A stretch of DNA of 64,000 bases, from positions 30,038,908-30,102,907 of the forward strand of contig JARWKL010000002.1 in NCBI GenBank assembly GCA_029961685.1, read 5' to 3'. Positions 14,801-27,489 of the stretch are shown one piece after another (position 1 is the stretch's first letter; each line of letters opens with the position of its first letter). This stretch comes from Aristolochia californica (Eukaryota > Streptophyta > Magnoliopsida > Piperales > Aristolochiaceae). The notes beneath the pieces are model-generated. The model saw only the letters and a list, made by a program, of their open reading frames with translations. It was not told the origin of the DNA and searched no databases. Made by a program: the position numbers and the translations under genes.

Positions 14801-15900
14801 CACACACCACAAATGATCACAAAAGTTTTGTTATCCATGTTTGGGAAATTCCACTAGTTCAACTCTAATTGCTTGGACTTTTATAATTTTATAAGAAAGA
14901 GATTTCTACACATGTTTTTAAAATAGATATGCATGCATGAAACATGTTAAAGATGCAAATGACCTATGGATCCAATCCTTTTAAAGAGAATAAAAAATGC
15001 TCATTAAATTCTCAAGTGAACATGCGCTGGGATTATTACCCGGGTCAAACAAGCCATTATTTTGCCCATTTGTAAAAAGTTGACCTAACAATCATAGATG
15101 ATTGTAAAGTGATTTATCGATCAATCATGCATATTGGGCTATATTTTTGTAAGAAATGACTTATGGATTGGGAGTCAACACTCAGTTAAAAATCCCCCGC
15201 CTCTCCCTTTTCCCGACGATTGCACAATAAAATATATATAAAAAAGAGCTTACAATCCCTAAAAATTATAGACACTTTTTGGAATTATGTTTCTCTACAT
15301 TTGCGCATTTCCATTTTAGATGTATTTTTTCATAAATAAATACTTGAGTTTTCACTTTCCCCTGTTCTCGTAAATAATTTTGACAAGATGGCAAATTGAT
15401 GACAGCAAAATGAAAATTTTATAGTTTATGTATAAAAAAAATTTAAAGAAATAAAAAAAGTAATGAAAGAAAATTTATTCAACACCAGAAATGATCACAA
15501 AAGTTTTGTTATCCAATTTTGGGAAATTCCACTAGTTCAACCCGAATAGCTTGGAATTTTATAAGAAAGACATTTCTACACATGTTTTAAAAAAGGATAT
15601 GCTTGTTTGAAATATGTTAAAGATGCAAATGACCTATGGATCCTAACCTTTTAAAGAGAATAACAAATGCTCATTAAATTCTCAAGAGAACGTGCGGTCG
15701 GATATTTACCCGGGTCAAACAAGCTATTATTTTGGCCATTTACAAAAAGCTAACCTAACAATCATAGATGATTGTAAAGTGATTTATCGGTCAATCATGT
15801 GTAACGGGCTATAGTTTTTTAAGAAATGACCCATGGATTGGGAATCAACACTCAGTTAAAAATCGCTTGCCTCACCCTTTTCCAGACGATTGCAAAATAA
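11900..15900 (+). repeat. Multi-monomer block related to 16650-19950
   Basis: Rare variants here reappear in the same order downstream: TTTTGACTAGATGG (11980/16733), a TCATGTGTCA variant (12397/17151), CATTTGTTCATTTCC with AGATCTTT (12570/17330), CATGCGTATCGGGC (13075/17828), ATAGATATGCATGTTTG (13557/18307) and GGGATTATTACC (14341 or 15029/19033). The offset is about 4.75 kb at first and about 4.0 kb later. That fits a block duplication of several monomers followed by loss of one monomer in the second copy. Confidence 0.65.
12871..13070 (+). repeat. Near-identical dimer-spaced copy 2
   Basis: This is the partner of 11521-11720, carrying the same rare variants one dimer (1350 bp) downstream. 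Confidence 0.85.
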
Positions 15901-16649
15901 AATATATAAAAAGTAAAAACAGTTTACAATCCCTAAAAATTACAGACACTTTTTTGAATTTTCTCTCTCTACATTTGTGCATTTACATCTTAGAACTATG
16001 TTTTTTTCTAAAATAAAAACTTGAGTTTTCACTTTCCCTTTATCTCGTAAACTATTTTGACAAGATGGCAAATTGATCATAATAAAACAAAAATTTTAGA
16101 GTTTATGTATGGAAAAAATTTAAAAGAAAAACAAATGTAAGTGAAGAAAATTTATTCACACACCTAAAATGAACACAAAAGTTTTTTTATCCAAGTTTGG
16201 CAAATAACAGTAGTTCAACCCTAATAGCTTGGAATTTTATAAGAAAGAGATTTTTACACATGTTTTAAATATGGATATGCATGCTTGAAACATGTTGAAG
16301 ATGCAAATGACTTATGGATGCAAACCTTTAAAATATAATAACAAATGCTCATTAAATTCTCAAGTTAACGTGTGGTGGGATATTTACCTGAGTCAAACAA
16401 GCCTTTATTTTGCCCATTTACAAAAAGCTGACCTAACAATCATAGATAACTTTAAAGTGATTTATCGGTCAATCATGCGGAACGGGCTATATTTTTATAA
16501 GAAATGACTTATGGATTGGGAGTCAACACTCTGTTAAAAATCCCCCGCCTCCCCCTATACCCAACGATTGCAAAACATGATATATAAAAACTAAAAAGAG
16601 TTTACAATCCCTAAATGTTACTGACACTTTTTGGAATTATCTCTCTAAA

Positions 16650-19600
16650 TATTTGTGCATATCCATTTTAGATGTATACTTTTTTCTGAAATCAAAACTA
16701 GAGTTTTCACTTTCCCTTCCTCTCGTAAACAATTTTGACTAGATGGCAAATAGATCACAAAAAAATGAGAATTTAAGAGTTTATGTATGGAAAAAATTTA
16801 AAAGAATAACAAATGTAATTAAGGAAAATTTATACACACACCACAAATAATCACAAAAGTTTTGTTATCCAAGTTTTGGAAATTCCTCTAGTTCAACTCT
16901 AATAGCTTGGATTTTTATAACAAAGAGATTTCTACACATGTTTTAAAAATGGATGTGCATGCTTGAAACATGTTAAAGATTCAAATGACCTATGGATCCA
17001 AAACTTTTAAAGAGAATAACAAATGCTCATTAAATTCTCAGGTGAAGGTCCGGTAGGAAAGTTACCCGAGTCAAACAAACCATTATTTTGCCCATTTACA
17101 AAAAATTTGACCTAACAATCATAGATGATTGTAAAGTCATTTATTGGTCAATCATGTGTCACTCGCTATATTTTTTTAAGAAATGACTTATGGATTGGGA
17201 GTCAACACTCAGTTAAAAAAACCCCACCTCCCCCTTTTCTCAACGATTGCAAAATAAAATATATAAAAACTAAAAAGAGTTTACATTCCCTAAAAATTAA
17301 AGCCACTTTTTGGAATTGTCACTCTACATTTGTTCATTTCCATTTTAGATCTTTTCTTTTTTCTTAAATCAAAACTTGAGTTTTCACTTTCCCTTGAAAT
17401 CGTAAACAATTTTTACAAGATAGCAAATTGATTACAACAACATGAAAATTTTAAAGTTTATGTGTGGAAAAAAATTAAAAGAATACCAAATGTAAGTAAA
17501 GCAAATTTATTCACACTCCTCAAATGAACAAAAAAGTTTTTTTATCCAAGTTTTGGAAATTCCACTAGTTCAACCCTAATAGGATCGAATTTTATAAGAA
17601 AGAGAAATCTACACATGTTTTAAATATGGATATGCATGCTTGAAAAATGTTAAAGATGCAAATGACCTATGGATCCAAACCTTTTAAAGAGAATAACCAA
17701 TGCTCAGTAAATTCTCAAGTGAACGTGTGGTGGGATATTTACCCAGGTCAAAAGCGCCATTCTTTTGCCCATTTACAAAAAGCTGACCTAACAATCATAG
17801 ATGATTGTAAAGTTATTTATCGGTCAATCATGCGTATCGGCTATATTTTTTAAAGAAATCACTTATGGATTGGGAGTCAACACTCAATTAAAAATCCCCC
17901 GCCTCCCCTTTTACCCGACGATTGCAAAACATGATATATAAAAACAAAAAAGAGTTTACAATCCCTAAAAGATACAAACACTTTTTGGAATTATCTCTCT
18001 CTACATTTGTGCATTTCCACTTTAGATGTATAGTTTTTTCTTAAATCAAAACTAGAGTTTTCACTTTTCCTTCATCTTGTAAACAATTTTGCAAAGATAG
18101 AAATTAGATCATAACAAAATGAAAGTTTTAGAGTTTATGTATGGAAAAAATTTAAAAGAATAAAAAATGAAATAAAGGAAAATTTATTCACACACCACAA
18201 ATGTTCACAAAAGTTTTTTTATCCATGTTTGGGAAATTCCACTAGTTCAACTCTAATTGCTTGGAATTTTATAATATAAGAAAGAGATTTGTACACATGT
18301 TTTTAAAATAGATATGCATGTTTGAAACATGTTAAAGATACAAATGACCTATGGATCCAATCCTTTTATTGAGAATTACAAATGAAAGTGCGGTGGGATA
18401 TTTTCCTGTGTCAAAAGTGTCATTTATTTTGCCCATTTACAAAAAGCTGACCTAACAATCATTGATGATTGTAAAGTGATTTATCGGTCAATCATGCGTA
18501 ATAGGCTATATTTTTGTGTGAAATGACTTTTGGATTGGGAGTCAACACTCAGTTAAAAATCCACCGCCTCCCCTTTTCCTGACGATTGCAAAATACAATA
18601 TATAAAAATTAAAAAGAGTTTAGAATCCCTAAAAATTACTTAAACTTTTTGCAATTATCTCCCTCTACATTTTTTCTTTTCCATTTTAGATGTATGTTTT
18701 TTTCTTAAATCAAAACTGAAGTTTTCACTTTCCCTTGATCTCGTAAACAATTTTGACAAGATAGCAAATTGATCACAACAAAATGATAATTTTAGAGTTT
18801 ATGTGTGGAAAAATTTAAAAGAATATCAAATGTAAGTAAAGAAAATTTATTCACACTCCTCAAATGAACACAAAAGTTTTATTATCCAAGTTTGGGAAAT
18901 TCCACTAGTTCAACGCTAATTGCTTGGAATTGTATAAGAATGTTAAAGATGTTAAGGACCTATGGATTGGGAGTCAACAACTCAGTTGAACTAGTGGAAT
19001 TGCTCATTAAATTCTCAAGTGAACGTGCGGTGGGATTATTACCCGGGTCAAACAAGCCATTATTTTGCCCATTTACAAAAAACTGACCTAACAATCATAG
19101 ATGATTGTAAAGTGATTTATCAGTCACTCATGCATAATGGGCTATATTTTTGTAAGAAATGACTTATGGATTGGGAGTCAACAACTCAATTAAAAATCCT
19201 TCGCCTCCCCCTTTTCTCAACGATTGCACAATAAAATATTTAAAAACTAAAAGAGTTTACAATCCCTAAAAATTACAGACACTTTTTGGAATTATCTCTC
19301 TCTACATTTGTGCATTTCGATTTTAGAAGTATGTTTTTTTCTTAAATCAATACTTGAGTTTTCACTTTCCCCTGTTCTCGTAAACAATTTAGACAAGATT
19401 GCAAATAGATCACAACAAAATGAATATTTTATAGTTTATGTATGGAAAAAATTTAAAAGAATAACAAAAGTAATGAAGAAAAATTTATTCAACACCTGAA
19501 ATGATCACAAAAGTTTTGTAATCCTATTTTGGGAAATTCCACTAGTTCAACCTGATTAGCTTGGAATTTTATAAGAAAGAGATTTCTACACATGTTTTAA

Positions 19601-19950
19601 AAAAGGTAATGCTTGTTTGAAATATGTTAAAGATGCAAATGACCTATGGATCCAAACCTTTTAAAGGGAATAACAAATGCTCATTAAATTGTCAAGTGAA
19701 CGTGCGGTGGGATATTTACCTAGGTCACACAAGCCATTATTTTGCCCATTTATAAAAAGCTAACCTAACAATCATAGATGATTGTAAAGTGATTTAACAA
19801 TCAATCATGTGTAACGGGCTATATTTTTGTAAGAAATGACTTATTGATTGGGAATCAACACTCAGTTAAAAATCCTCCACCTCACCCTTTTCCTGATGAT
19901 TGCCAAATAAAATATATAAAAATTAAAAAAAGTTTAAAAACCTTAAAAAT
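16650..19950 (+). repeat. Second copy of the 11.9-15.9 kb multi-monomer block
   Basis: This block carries the same ordered set of rare variants as 11900-15900, including the late pair AAAGTAATGAA with TTCAACACC (15470/19465) and GCTTGTTTGAAATATG (15601/19611). The copies have diverged by scattered substitutions. Confidence 0.65.
18986..19001 (-). repeat. 16-nt foldback patch in a satellite unit
   Basis: TTGAACTAGTGGAATT is the exact reverse complement of AATTCCACTAGTTCAA at 18898-18913, about 70 bp upstream. It is flanked on the left by a displaced forward fragment (TATGGATTGGGAGTCAACAA) and on the right by normal forward sequence (GCTCATTAAATTCTC). Elsewhere in this array the block occurs in forward orientation only. 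Confidence 0.85.
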
Positions 19951-20615
19951 TACAGACACTTTTTTGAATTATCTCTCTCTACATTTGTGCATTTCCATTT
20001 TAGATGTATTCTTTTTTCTTAAATCAAAACTTGAGTTTCCACTTTCCCCTGATCTCGTAGACAATTTTGACAAGATGGAAAATTGATCACAACGAAATGA
20101 AAATTTTAGAGTTTATTTATGGAAAAAGTTTAAAAGAATAAAAAATGTAAGTAAAGAAAATTTGTTCACACACCACAAATAAACACCAAAGTTTTTTTAT
20201 CCAAGTTTTGAAAATTCCACTTGTTCAACCCTAATAGCTTGGAATTTTATGAGAATGAGATTTCTACACATGTTTTAAAAATGGATATGTATGATTGAAA
20301 CATGTTAAAGATGCTAATGACTATGGATCCAAACCTTTTAAAGATAATAACAAATGCTCATTAAAATCTCAAGTGAATGTTCGGTTGTAAAGTGATTTAT
20401 CGGTCATTCTTGCGTAACGGGATATATTTTGTTAGGAAATGACTTATGGATTGGGAGTCAACACTCAGTTAAAAATCCCCTGCCTCCCCCTTTACCCGAT
20501 GATTACAAAACCTGATATATTAAAACTAAAAAGAGTTTATAATCCCTAAAAGTTACATACACTTTTTGTAATTATCTCTCTCTAAATTTGTGCATTTCCA
20601 TTTTAGTTGTATACT

Positions 20616-20675
20616 TTTTTCTTAAATCTAAACAAGAGTTTTCACTTTTTCTTAAATCTAAACTAGAGTTTTCAC
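20616..20675 (+). repeat. 30-bp tandem duplication within a monomer
   Basis: The segment TTTTTCTTAAATCTAAAC...TTTTCAC occurs twice in direct succession (20616-20645 and 20646-20675) with one mismatch (AAG versus TAG). It looks like simple replication slippage. Confidence 0.85.
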
Positions 20676-21085
20676 TTTCCCTTCTTCTCGAAAACAATTT
20701 TGACAAGATGGCAAATTGATCACAACAAAATGAAAATTTTAGACTTTATGTATGGGAAAAATTTAGAAGAATAACAAATTTAATAAAGGAAAATTTATTC
20801 ACACACAAGAAATGATCAAAAAAATTTTGTTATCCAAGTTTGGGAAATTCCACAAGCTCAACACTAATAGCTTGGAATTTAATAAGAAAGAGATTTCTAA
20901 ACATGTTTTAAAAATTGATATGCATGCTTGAAACATTTTAAAGATGCAAATGACCTATGGATCCAAACCTTTTAAAGAGAATAAAAAATGCTCATTAAAT
21001 TCTCTAGTGAACGTGAGGTGGGATATTTACCCGAGTCAAACAAGCCATTATTTTGCCCATTTAAAAAAAACTGACCTAACAATCA

Positions 21086-21090
21086 TAGAT
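21086..21090 (+). repeat. 5-bp target-site duplication, left (TAGAT)
   Basis: TAGAT directly precedes the LTR start and matches 21492-21496. The uninterrupted satellite reads CAATCATAGATGATTG, so TAGAT is duplicated host sequence. Confidence 0.93.
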
Positions 21091-21491
21091 TGTTGAATTT
21101 ATGGAAAACTGAAATACTTCATTGACACCAATTACTTCTTGTAATCAGAGTACATGAACCTTTATTTATAGTAGAGGAGGATGTAGAGTCCTTATACAAC
21201 TTATCATTCAATCCTAATTACATTTCAACTCTAACTCTTCAATTTAAGTAAGTCTAAATTAAGTAAGTCTATCTAAAAAACTAGAAGACTAACTTGAGTA
21301 GAACTAGGAGTCCTTCTTGATCTTTCAATTGATGTGATCAGGATGCCAGCTCATGGTAATCATTGTGGGTCCTACGTCATATGGGCTTGGGCCCATCATG
21401 TGGGCCTTCTTTGGTCATGTGGCCCATCTTATAATAATTTTAGATATGTGGGGCTTCCTTGGTCGTGTGGGCTTGAGCTTATCTTCCAACA
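21091..21491. mobile_element. Solo LTR, 401 bp, probably Ty1-copia-like
   Basis: The element starts TGTTGAATTTATGG and ends ATCTTCCAACA, so it has the canonical TG...CA ends within a short inverted repeat (TGTTG/CAACA). It is flanked by a perfect 5-bp duplication TAGAT. The interior is clearly not satellite. It has a TTTATTTATA box at 21161-21170 followed by a purine-rich GTAGAGGAGG, a 15-bp near-repeat around AAGTAAGTCT (21241-21270), and a GGGCC-rich 3' part with two related copies of TT(C)CTTGGTCRTGTGG. No internal retroviral-type genes, primer-binding site or second LTR are present, so the element was removed by LTR-LTR recombination. Assignment to copia over gypsy is inferred from the end sequences and short length only. 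Confidence 0.9.
21161..21170 (+). promoter_or_regulatory. Candidate TATA box of the solo LTR
   Basis: TTTATTTATA, 71 bp inside the LTR, is followed by a purine-rich tract. In plant LTRs this is the usual place for the U3 promoter and R start. Activity is unknown, and LTR orientation is taken as plus on this basis. Confidence 0.45.
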
Positions 21492-21496
21492 TAGAT
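21492..21496 (+). repeat. 5-bp target-site duplication, right (TAGAT)
   Basis: TAGAT directly after the terminal CA of the LTR is identical to the left copy. The satellite then resumes with GATTGCAAAGTG. Confidence 0.93.
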
Positions 21497-24400
21497 GATT
21501 GCAAAGTGATATTTCAATCTATCATGCGTAATGAGCTATATTTTACGTAAGAAATGACTTATGGATTGGGAGTCAACACTCAGTTAAAAATCCCCCACCT
21601 CCCCCTTTTTCTGGGCGATTGCAAAATAAAATATATAAAAACTAAAAAAAGTTTACAATCCCTTAAAATTACCATTGGAATTATCTCTCTCCACATTTGT
21701 GCATTTCCATTTTAGATGTATGCTTTTTTCTTAAAACAAAACTTGAGTTTTTACTTTCCCCTGATCTCGTAAACAATTTTGACAAGATGGCAAATAGATC
21801 ACAACAAAATGAAAATTTTAGAGTTTATGTATGGAAAAAATTTAAAAGAATATCAAATGTAAATAAAGAAAATTTATTCACACTCCTCAAATGAACACAA
21901 AAGTTTTTTTATCCAAGTTTGGGAAATTCCACTATTTCAACTCTAATAACATGGAATTTTATAAAAAAGAGATATGCATGCATGAAACATATTAAAGATG
22001 CAAATGACTTATGGATCCAAACCGTTTAAAGAGAATAAAAAATGCTCATTAAATTCACAAGTGAACGTGTGTTGGGATATTTACCCGAGTCAAACAAGCG
22101 ATTATTTTTCCCATTTACAAATAGTTGACCTAACAATCATAGATGATTTTAAAGTGATTTATCGGTCAATCTTGCGTAATGGGCAATATTTTTGTAAGAA
22201 ATGACATATGGAATTGGAGTAAACACTCCGGTAAAAATTCCCCACCTCTCCCTTTACCCAACGATTGCGAAACCTAATATATAAAACTAAAAAGAGTTTA
22301 CAATCCCTAAAAGTTACTGACACTTCTTCGAATTATCTCTCTCTACATTTGTGCATTTAATTTTTAGATGTATATTTTTTTCTTAAATAAAAACTAGAGT
22401 TTTTACTTTCCCTTCATCTCGTAAACAATTTTGACAGGATGGCGAAAAGATCACAAAAAAATTAAAATTTTAGAGTTTATGTATGGAAAAAATTTAAAAG
22501 AATGACAAATGTAATTAAGGAAAATTTATTCACACATGACAAAAATTCACAAATGTTTTGTTATCCAAGTTTGGGAAATTCCACTAGTTCAACCCTAATA
22601 ACTTTGAATTTTATAAGAAAGAGATTTCGACACATGTTTTAAAAATGGATATGTATGCTTAAAACTTGTTAAAAATGCAAATGAACTATGGATTCAAACC
22701 TTTTAAAGAGAATAACAAATGCTCATTAAATTCTAAAGTGAACGAGCGCTGGGATATTTCCCCAGCTCAACCAATATATTATTTTGCCCATTAACAAAAA
22801 GCTAACCTAACAATCATAAATGATTGTAAAGTGATTTATCATGCGTAACGGGCTATATTTTATAAGAAATGATATATGGATTGGGAACCAACACTCAGTT
22901 AAAAATCCTCCGCCTCCCCCTTTTCCCGACGATTGCAAAATAAAATATATAAAAACTAAAAAGAGTTTACAATCCCTAAAAAATACAGACACTTTTTGGA
23001 ATTATCTCTCTCTAATTTTTTGCATTTCCATTTTAGATTTATGCTTTTTTTCTTAAATCATAACTTGAGTTTTCACTTTCCCCTGATCTCGTAAACAATG
23101 TTGACAAGATAGCAAATAGATCACTACAAAATGAAAATTTTAGAGTTTCTGCATGGAAAAAATTTACAAGAATAACAAATGTAAGTAAAGAAAATTTATT
23201 CACACATCACAAATGAACACAAAATTTTTTTTACCCAGGTTTGGGAAATTTCACTAGTTCAACCCTAATAGCTTGGAATTTTATAAGAAAGAGATTTCTA
23301 GACATGTTTTTAATATGGCTATGCATGCTTGAAACATGTTAAAGATGCAAATGACCTATGGACTCAAAATTTTTAAAAAGAATAACAAATGCTCAAGAAA
23401 TTCTCAAGTGAACGTGTGGTGGGATATTTACCCGAGTCAAACAAGCCATTATTCTTCCCATTTACAAAAAGCCGACCGAAAAATCATAGATGATTTTTAA
23501 ATGATTTATCAGTCAATCATGTGTAACAGGCTATATTTTTGTATGAAATCACTTATGGATTGGGTGTCAACACTCAGTTAAAAATTCCCAGCCTTCCCCT
23601 TTACCCAATGATTGCAAAACCTGATATATAAAAACTAAAAAGAGTTTGCAATCCCTAAAAGTTACAAACACAATTTTGATATGATGGCAATTAGATCACA
23701 ACAAAATGAAAATTTTAGAGTTTATGTATGGAAAAAATTTAAAAGAATAACAAATGTGATTAAGGAAAATTTATTCACACACCACAAATGATCACAAAAG
23801 TTTTGTTATCCAAGTTTTGAAAATTCCACTAGTTCAACCTTAATTGCTTGGAATTTTATAAGAAAGAGATTTCTACACATGTTTTGTAAATGGATATGCA
23901 TGCTTGAAACATGTTTAAGATGCAAATGACCTATGGATCCTAGCCTTTTAAAGAGAATAACAAATGCTCATTAAATTCTCAAGGGAACGTGCGGTGGGGT
24001 ATTTACCCTGGTCAAACAAGCCATTATTTTGCCCATTTACAAAAAGTTGACCTAACAATCATAGAGAATTGTAAAGTGGTTTAATGGTCAATAATGCATA
24101 ATGGGCTACATTTTAGTAAGAAATGACTTATGGATTGGGAGTCAACACTCAGTTAAAAATCCCGGGCCTCCCCCTTTTCCCGACGATTGCTAAATAAAAT
24201 ATATCAAAACTAAAATGAGTTTACAATCCCTAAAAATTACTGACACTTTTTGGAATTATCTCTCTCTACATTTATGCATTTCCATTATAGATTTATGCTA
24301 TTTTCTTAAATCAAAACTTGAGTTTTCACTTTCCCTTCATCTCGTAAACAATTTTGACAAGATGGGAAATAGATCACAACAAAATGAAAATTTTAGAGTT

Positions 24401-27400
24401 TGTGTATGGAAAAAATTTTAAAGAATAACAAATGTAATTAAGGAAAATTTATTCACACACCACAAATGATCACAAAATTTTTGTTATCCAAGTTAAGGAA
24501 ATTCCACTAGTTCAACCCAAATAGCTTGAAATTTTATAAGAAAGAGATTTCTACACATGTTTCGAAAATGGATATGCATGCTTGAAACATGTTAAAGATG
24601 CAAATGACCTATGGATCTAAACCTTTTAAAGAGAATAAAAAATGCTCATTAAATTCTCAAAGGATCGTGTAGTGGGGTATTTATTTGGGTCAAACAAGCC
24701 ATTATTTTGCCAATTTACAAAAAGTTGACCTAACAATCATACATGATTGTAAAGTAATTTATCGGTTAGCCATGCGTAACGGGCTATATTTTTATATGAA
24801 ATGACTTATGGATCGGGAGTCAACACTCAATTAAAAATCCCTCGCCTCCCCCTTTTCCCGTCGAATGCAAAATAAAATATATAAAAACTAAAAAGAGTTT
24901 ACAACCCTAAAAGTTACAGACATATTTTTGAATTATATCTTTCTACATTTGTGCATTTCCATTTTAGATGTATGTTTTTTTCTTAAATCAAAACATGAGT
25001 TTTCATTTTCCCTTGACCTTGTAAACAATTTTGACAAGATGGCAAATAGATCACAACTAAATGAAAATTTAAGAGTTTAAGTTTGGAAAAAAATAAAAGA
25101 AAAAAATGTAAGTAAATAAAATTTATTCACACACCTCAAATGAATACAAAAGTTTTTTTATCCAAGTTTGGGAAATTCCACTAGTTCAACCCTAATAGCT
25201 TGGAATTTTATTAGAAAGAAATTTCTACTCATTTTTTAAATATGGATATGCATGCATGAAACATGTTAAAGATGCAAATGACCTATGGATCCAAACCTCT
25301 TAAAGAGAATAACAAAAGCTCATTAAATTCTCAAGTGCACGTGTGGTGGGATATTTACCCAAGTCAAACAAGCCTTTATTTTGCCCATTTACAAATATCT
25401 GACATAACAATCAAAGATGGTTTTAAAGTGATTTATCGGTCAATCATACGTAACAGGCTATAATTTTGTAAGAAATGACTTATGGATTGGGAGTCAACAC
25501 TCAGTTAAAAATCTCCTGCCTCCCCCTTTACCGAAGGATTGGAAAACTTGATATAAAAAACTAAAAAGAGTTTACAATCCCTAAAAGTTGCGGACACTTT
25601 TTGGAATTATCTCTCTCTACATTTGTGTATTTGAATTTTAGATGTATACTTTTTTCTTAAATCATAACAAGATTTTTCACTTTCCCTTCATATCGTAAAC
25701 AATTTTGACAAGATGGCATGTAAACCTCAACAAAATGAAAATTTAAGAGTTTATGTAACGAAAAAATTTAAAAGAATAACAATTTAATTAAGAAATTTTT
25801 TTTCACACACCACAAATTATCACAAAATTTTTGTTAACCAAGTTTGGGAAATTCGACTACTTCAACCCTAATAGATTTGAATTTTATAAAAATGAGATTT
25901 CTACACAAGTTTTAAAATTTGATATGCATTCTTGAAACATGTTAAAGATGCAAATGACCTATGGATCCAAACCTTTTAAAGAGAATAACAAATGCTTATT
26001 AAATTCTCAAGTCAAGGTGTGGAGGGGTATTTACCCGGGGTCAAACAAGCCATTATTTTGCCCATTTACAAAAAGCAGACATAATAATCATAGATGATTG
26101 TAAAGTGATTTCTTGGTCATTCATGCGTAAGGGCCTATATTTTTGGAAGAAATGAATTATGTATTGGGAGCCAACACTAAGATAAAAATCCCTCACCTTG
26201 CAAAATAAAATATAAAAAAAAATAGTTTACAATCCCTAAAAATTACAAACACTTTTTGAAATTATCTCTCTTTGCATTTGTTCATTTCCATTTTAGATGT
26301 ATGCTTTTTTCTTAAATCAAAACTTGAGTTTTCACTTTCCCCTGATCTCGTAAACAATTTTTACAAGATGGCAAATACAACAAAACAAAATAAAAATTTT
26401 AGAGTTTATGTATGGAAAAAATTTAAAAGAATAAAAAATGTAATTAAGGAAAATTTATTCACACACCACAAATGATCACAAAAGTTTTGTTATCCAAGTT
26501 TGGGAAATTTCACTAGTTAAACCCTAATAGCTTGGAATTTTATAAGAAAGAGATTTCTACACATGTTTTAAAAATGGATATGCATGCTTGAGACTTGTTA
26601 AAGATGCAAATGATCGATGGATCCAAACCTTTTAAAGAGAATAAAAAATACTCATTAAATTCTCAAGTGAATGTGCGGTGGGATATTTACACGAGTCAAA
26701 CAAGCCATTATTTTGCCCATTTAAAAAAAAACTGACCTAACAAATCATAGATGATTTTAAAGTGATTTATCGGTCAATCATGCATAATGGGATATATTTT
26801 TTTTAAGAAATGATGTTTGGATTGGGAGTAAACACTCTGCTAAAAATCCCCTACCTTCCCCTTTACCTGACGATTGCAAAACCTGATATATAAAATCTAA
26901 AAAGACTTTACAATCCCTAAAAGTTACAGACACTTTTTGCAAATATCTCTCCCCAAATTTGTGCATTTCCATTTTAGATGTATACTTTTTTCTTAAATAC
27001 AAACTAGAGTTTTCACTTTCCCTTTATCTCGTAAACAATTTTGACAAGATGGCAAATAGATCACAACAAAACAAAAAATTTATAGTTTATATATGGAAAA
27101 TATTTAAAAGAATAACAAATGTAATTAAGGAAAATTTATTCTCACACAATAGATGATCACAAAAGTTTTGTTATCCATTAGTGGGAAATTCCACTAGTTC
27201 AACCCTAATAGCATGGAGTTTTATAAGAAAGAGATTTCTACACTTTTAAAAATGGATATGCATGCTTGAAACATGTTAAAGATGCAAATGACCTATGGAT
27301 CCAAACCTTTTAAAGAGAATAAAAAATGCTCATTAAATTCTCAAGTGAACGTGCAGTGGGATATTAACCCGGGTTATTTTGCCCATTTACAAAAAACTGA

Positions 27401-27489
27401 CCTAACAATCGTAGATGATTGTAAAGTGATTTATCGGTCAAACATACGTAACGGGATATATTTTTGTATGAAATGACTTATGGATTAGG

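Larger units (their letters stand above)
1..21085 (+). repeat. 675-bp satellite array, segment 1 (about 31 monomers)
   Basis: This is a head-to-tail tandem array. The landmark GACCTATGGATCC recurs near 583, 1823, 2493, 3162, 3840, 4810, 5478, 6155, 6830, 7509, 8184, 8862, 9525, 10204, 10882, 11559, 12233, 12909, 13596, 14273, 14961, 15631, 16309, 16987, 17664, 18346, 19641, 20319 and 20952, sometimes with a substitution. Typical spacing is 665-685 bp. In order, each unit holds the GGATCC landmark, the segment with the ACAATCAT dyad half, a C-rich tract, a TATATAAAA box, an A-rich stretch (ATGGCAAATAGATCACAACA) and a TTCCACTAGTTCAACCC block. Short open frames of 60-92 codons recur at the same monomer positions, so they reflect repeat structure and not separate genes. 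Divergence between units is moderate, with many single substitutions and small indels. No gene-like region lies between units. Confidence 0.97.

Noticed and set aside
21091..21550. 65-codon open frame beginning in the solo LTR (21353-21550)
   Set aside because: It crosses from the LTR into the satellite and has no retroelement protein features.
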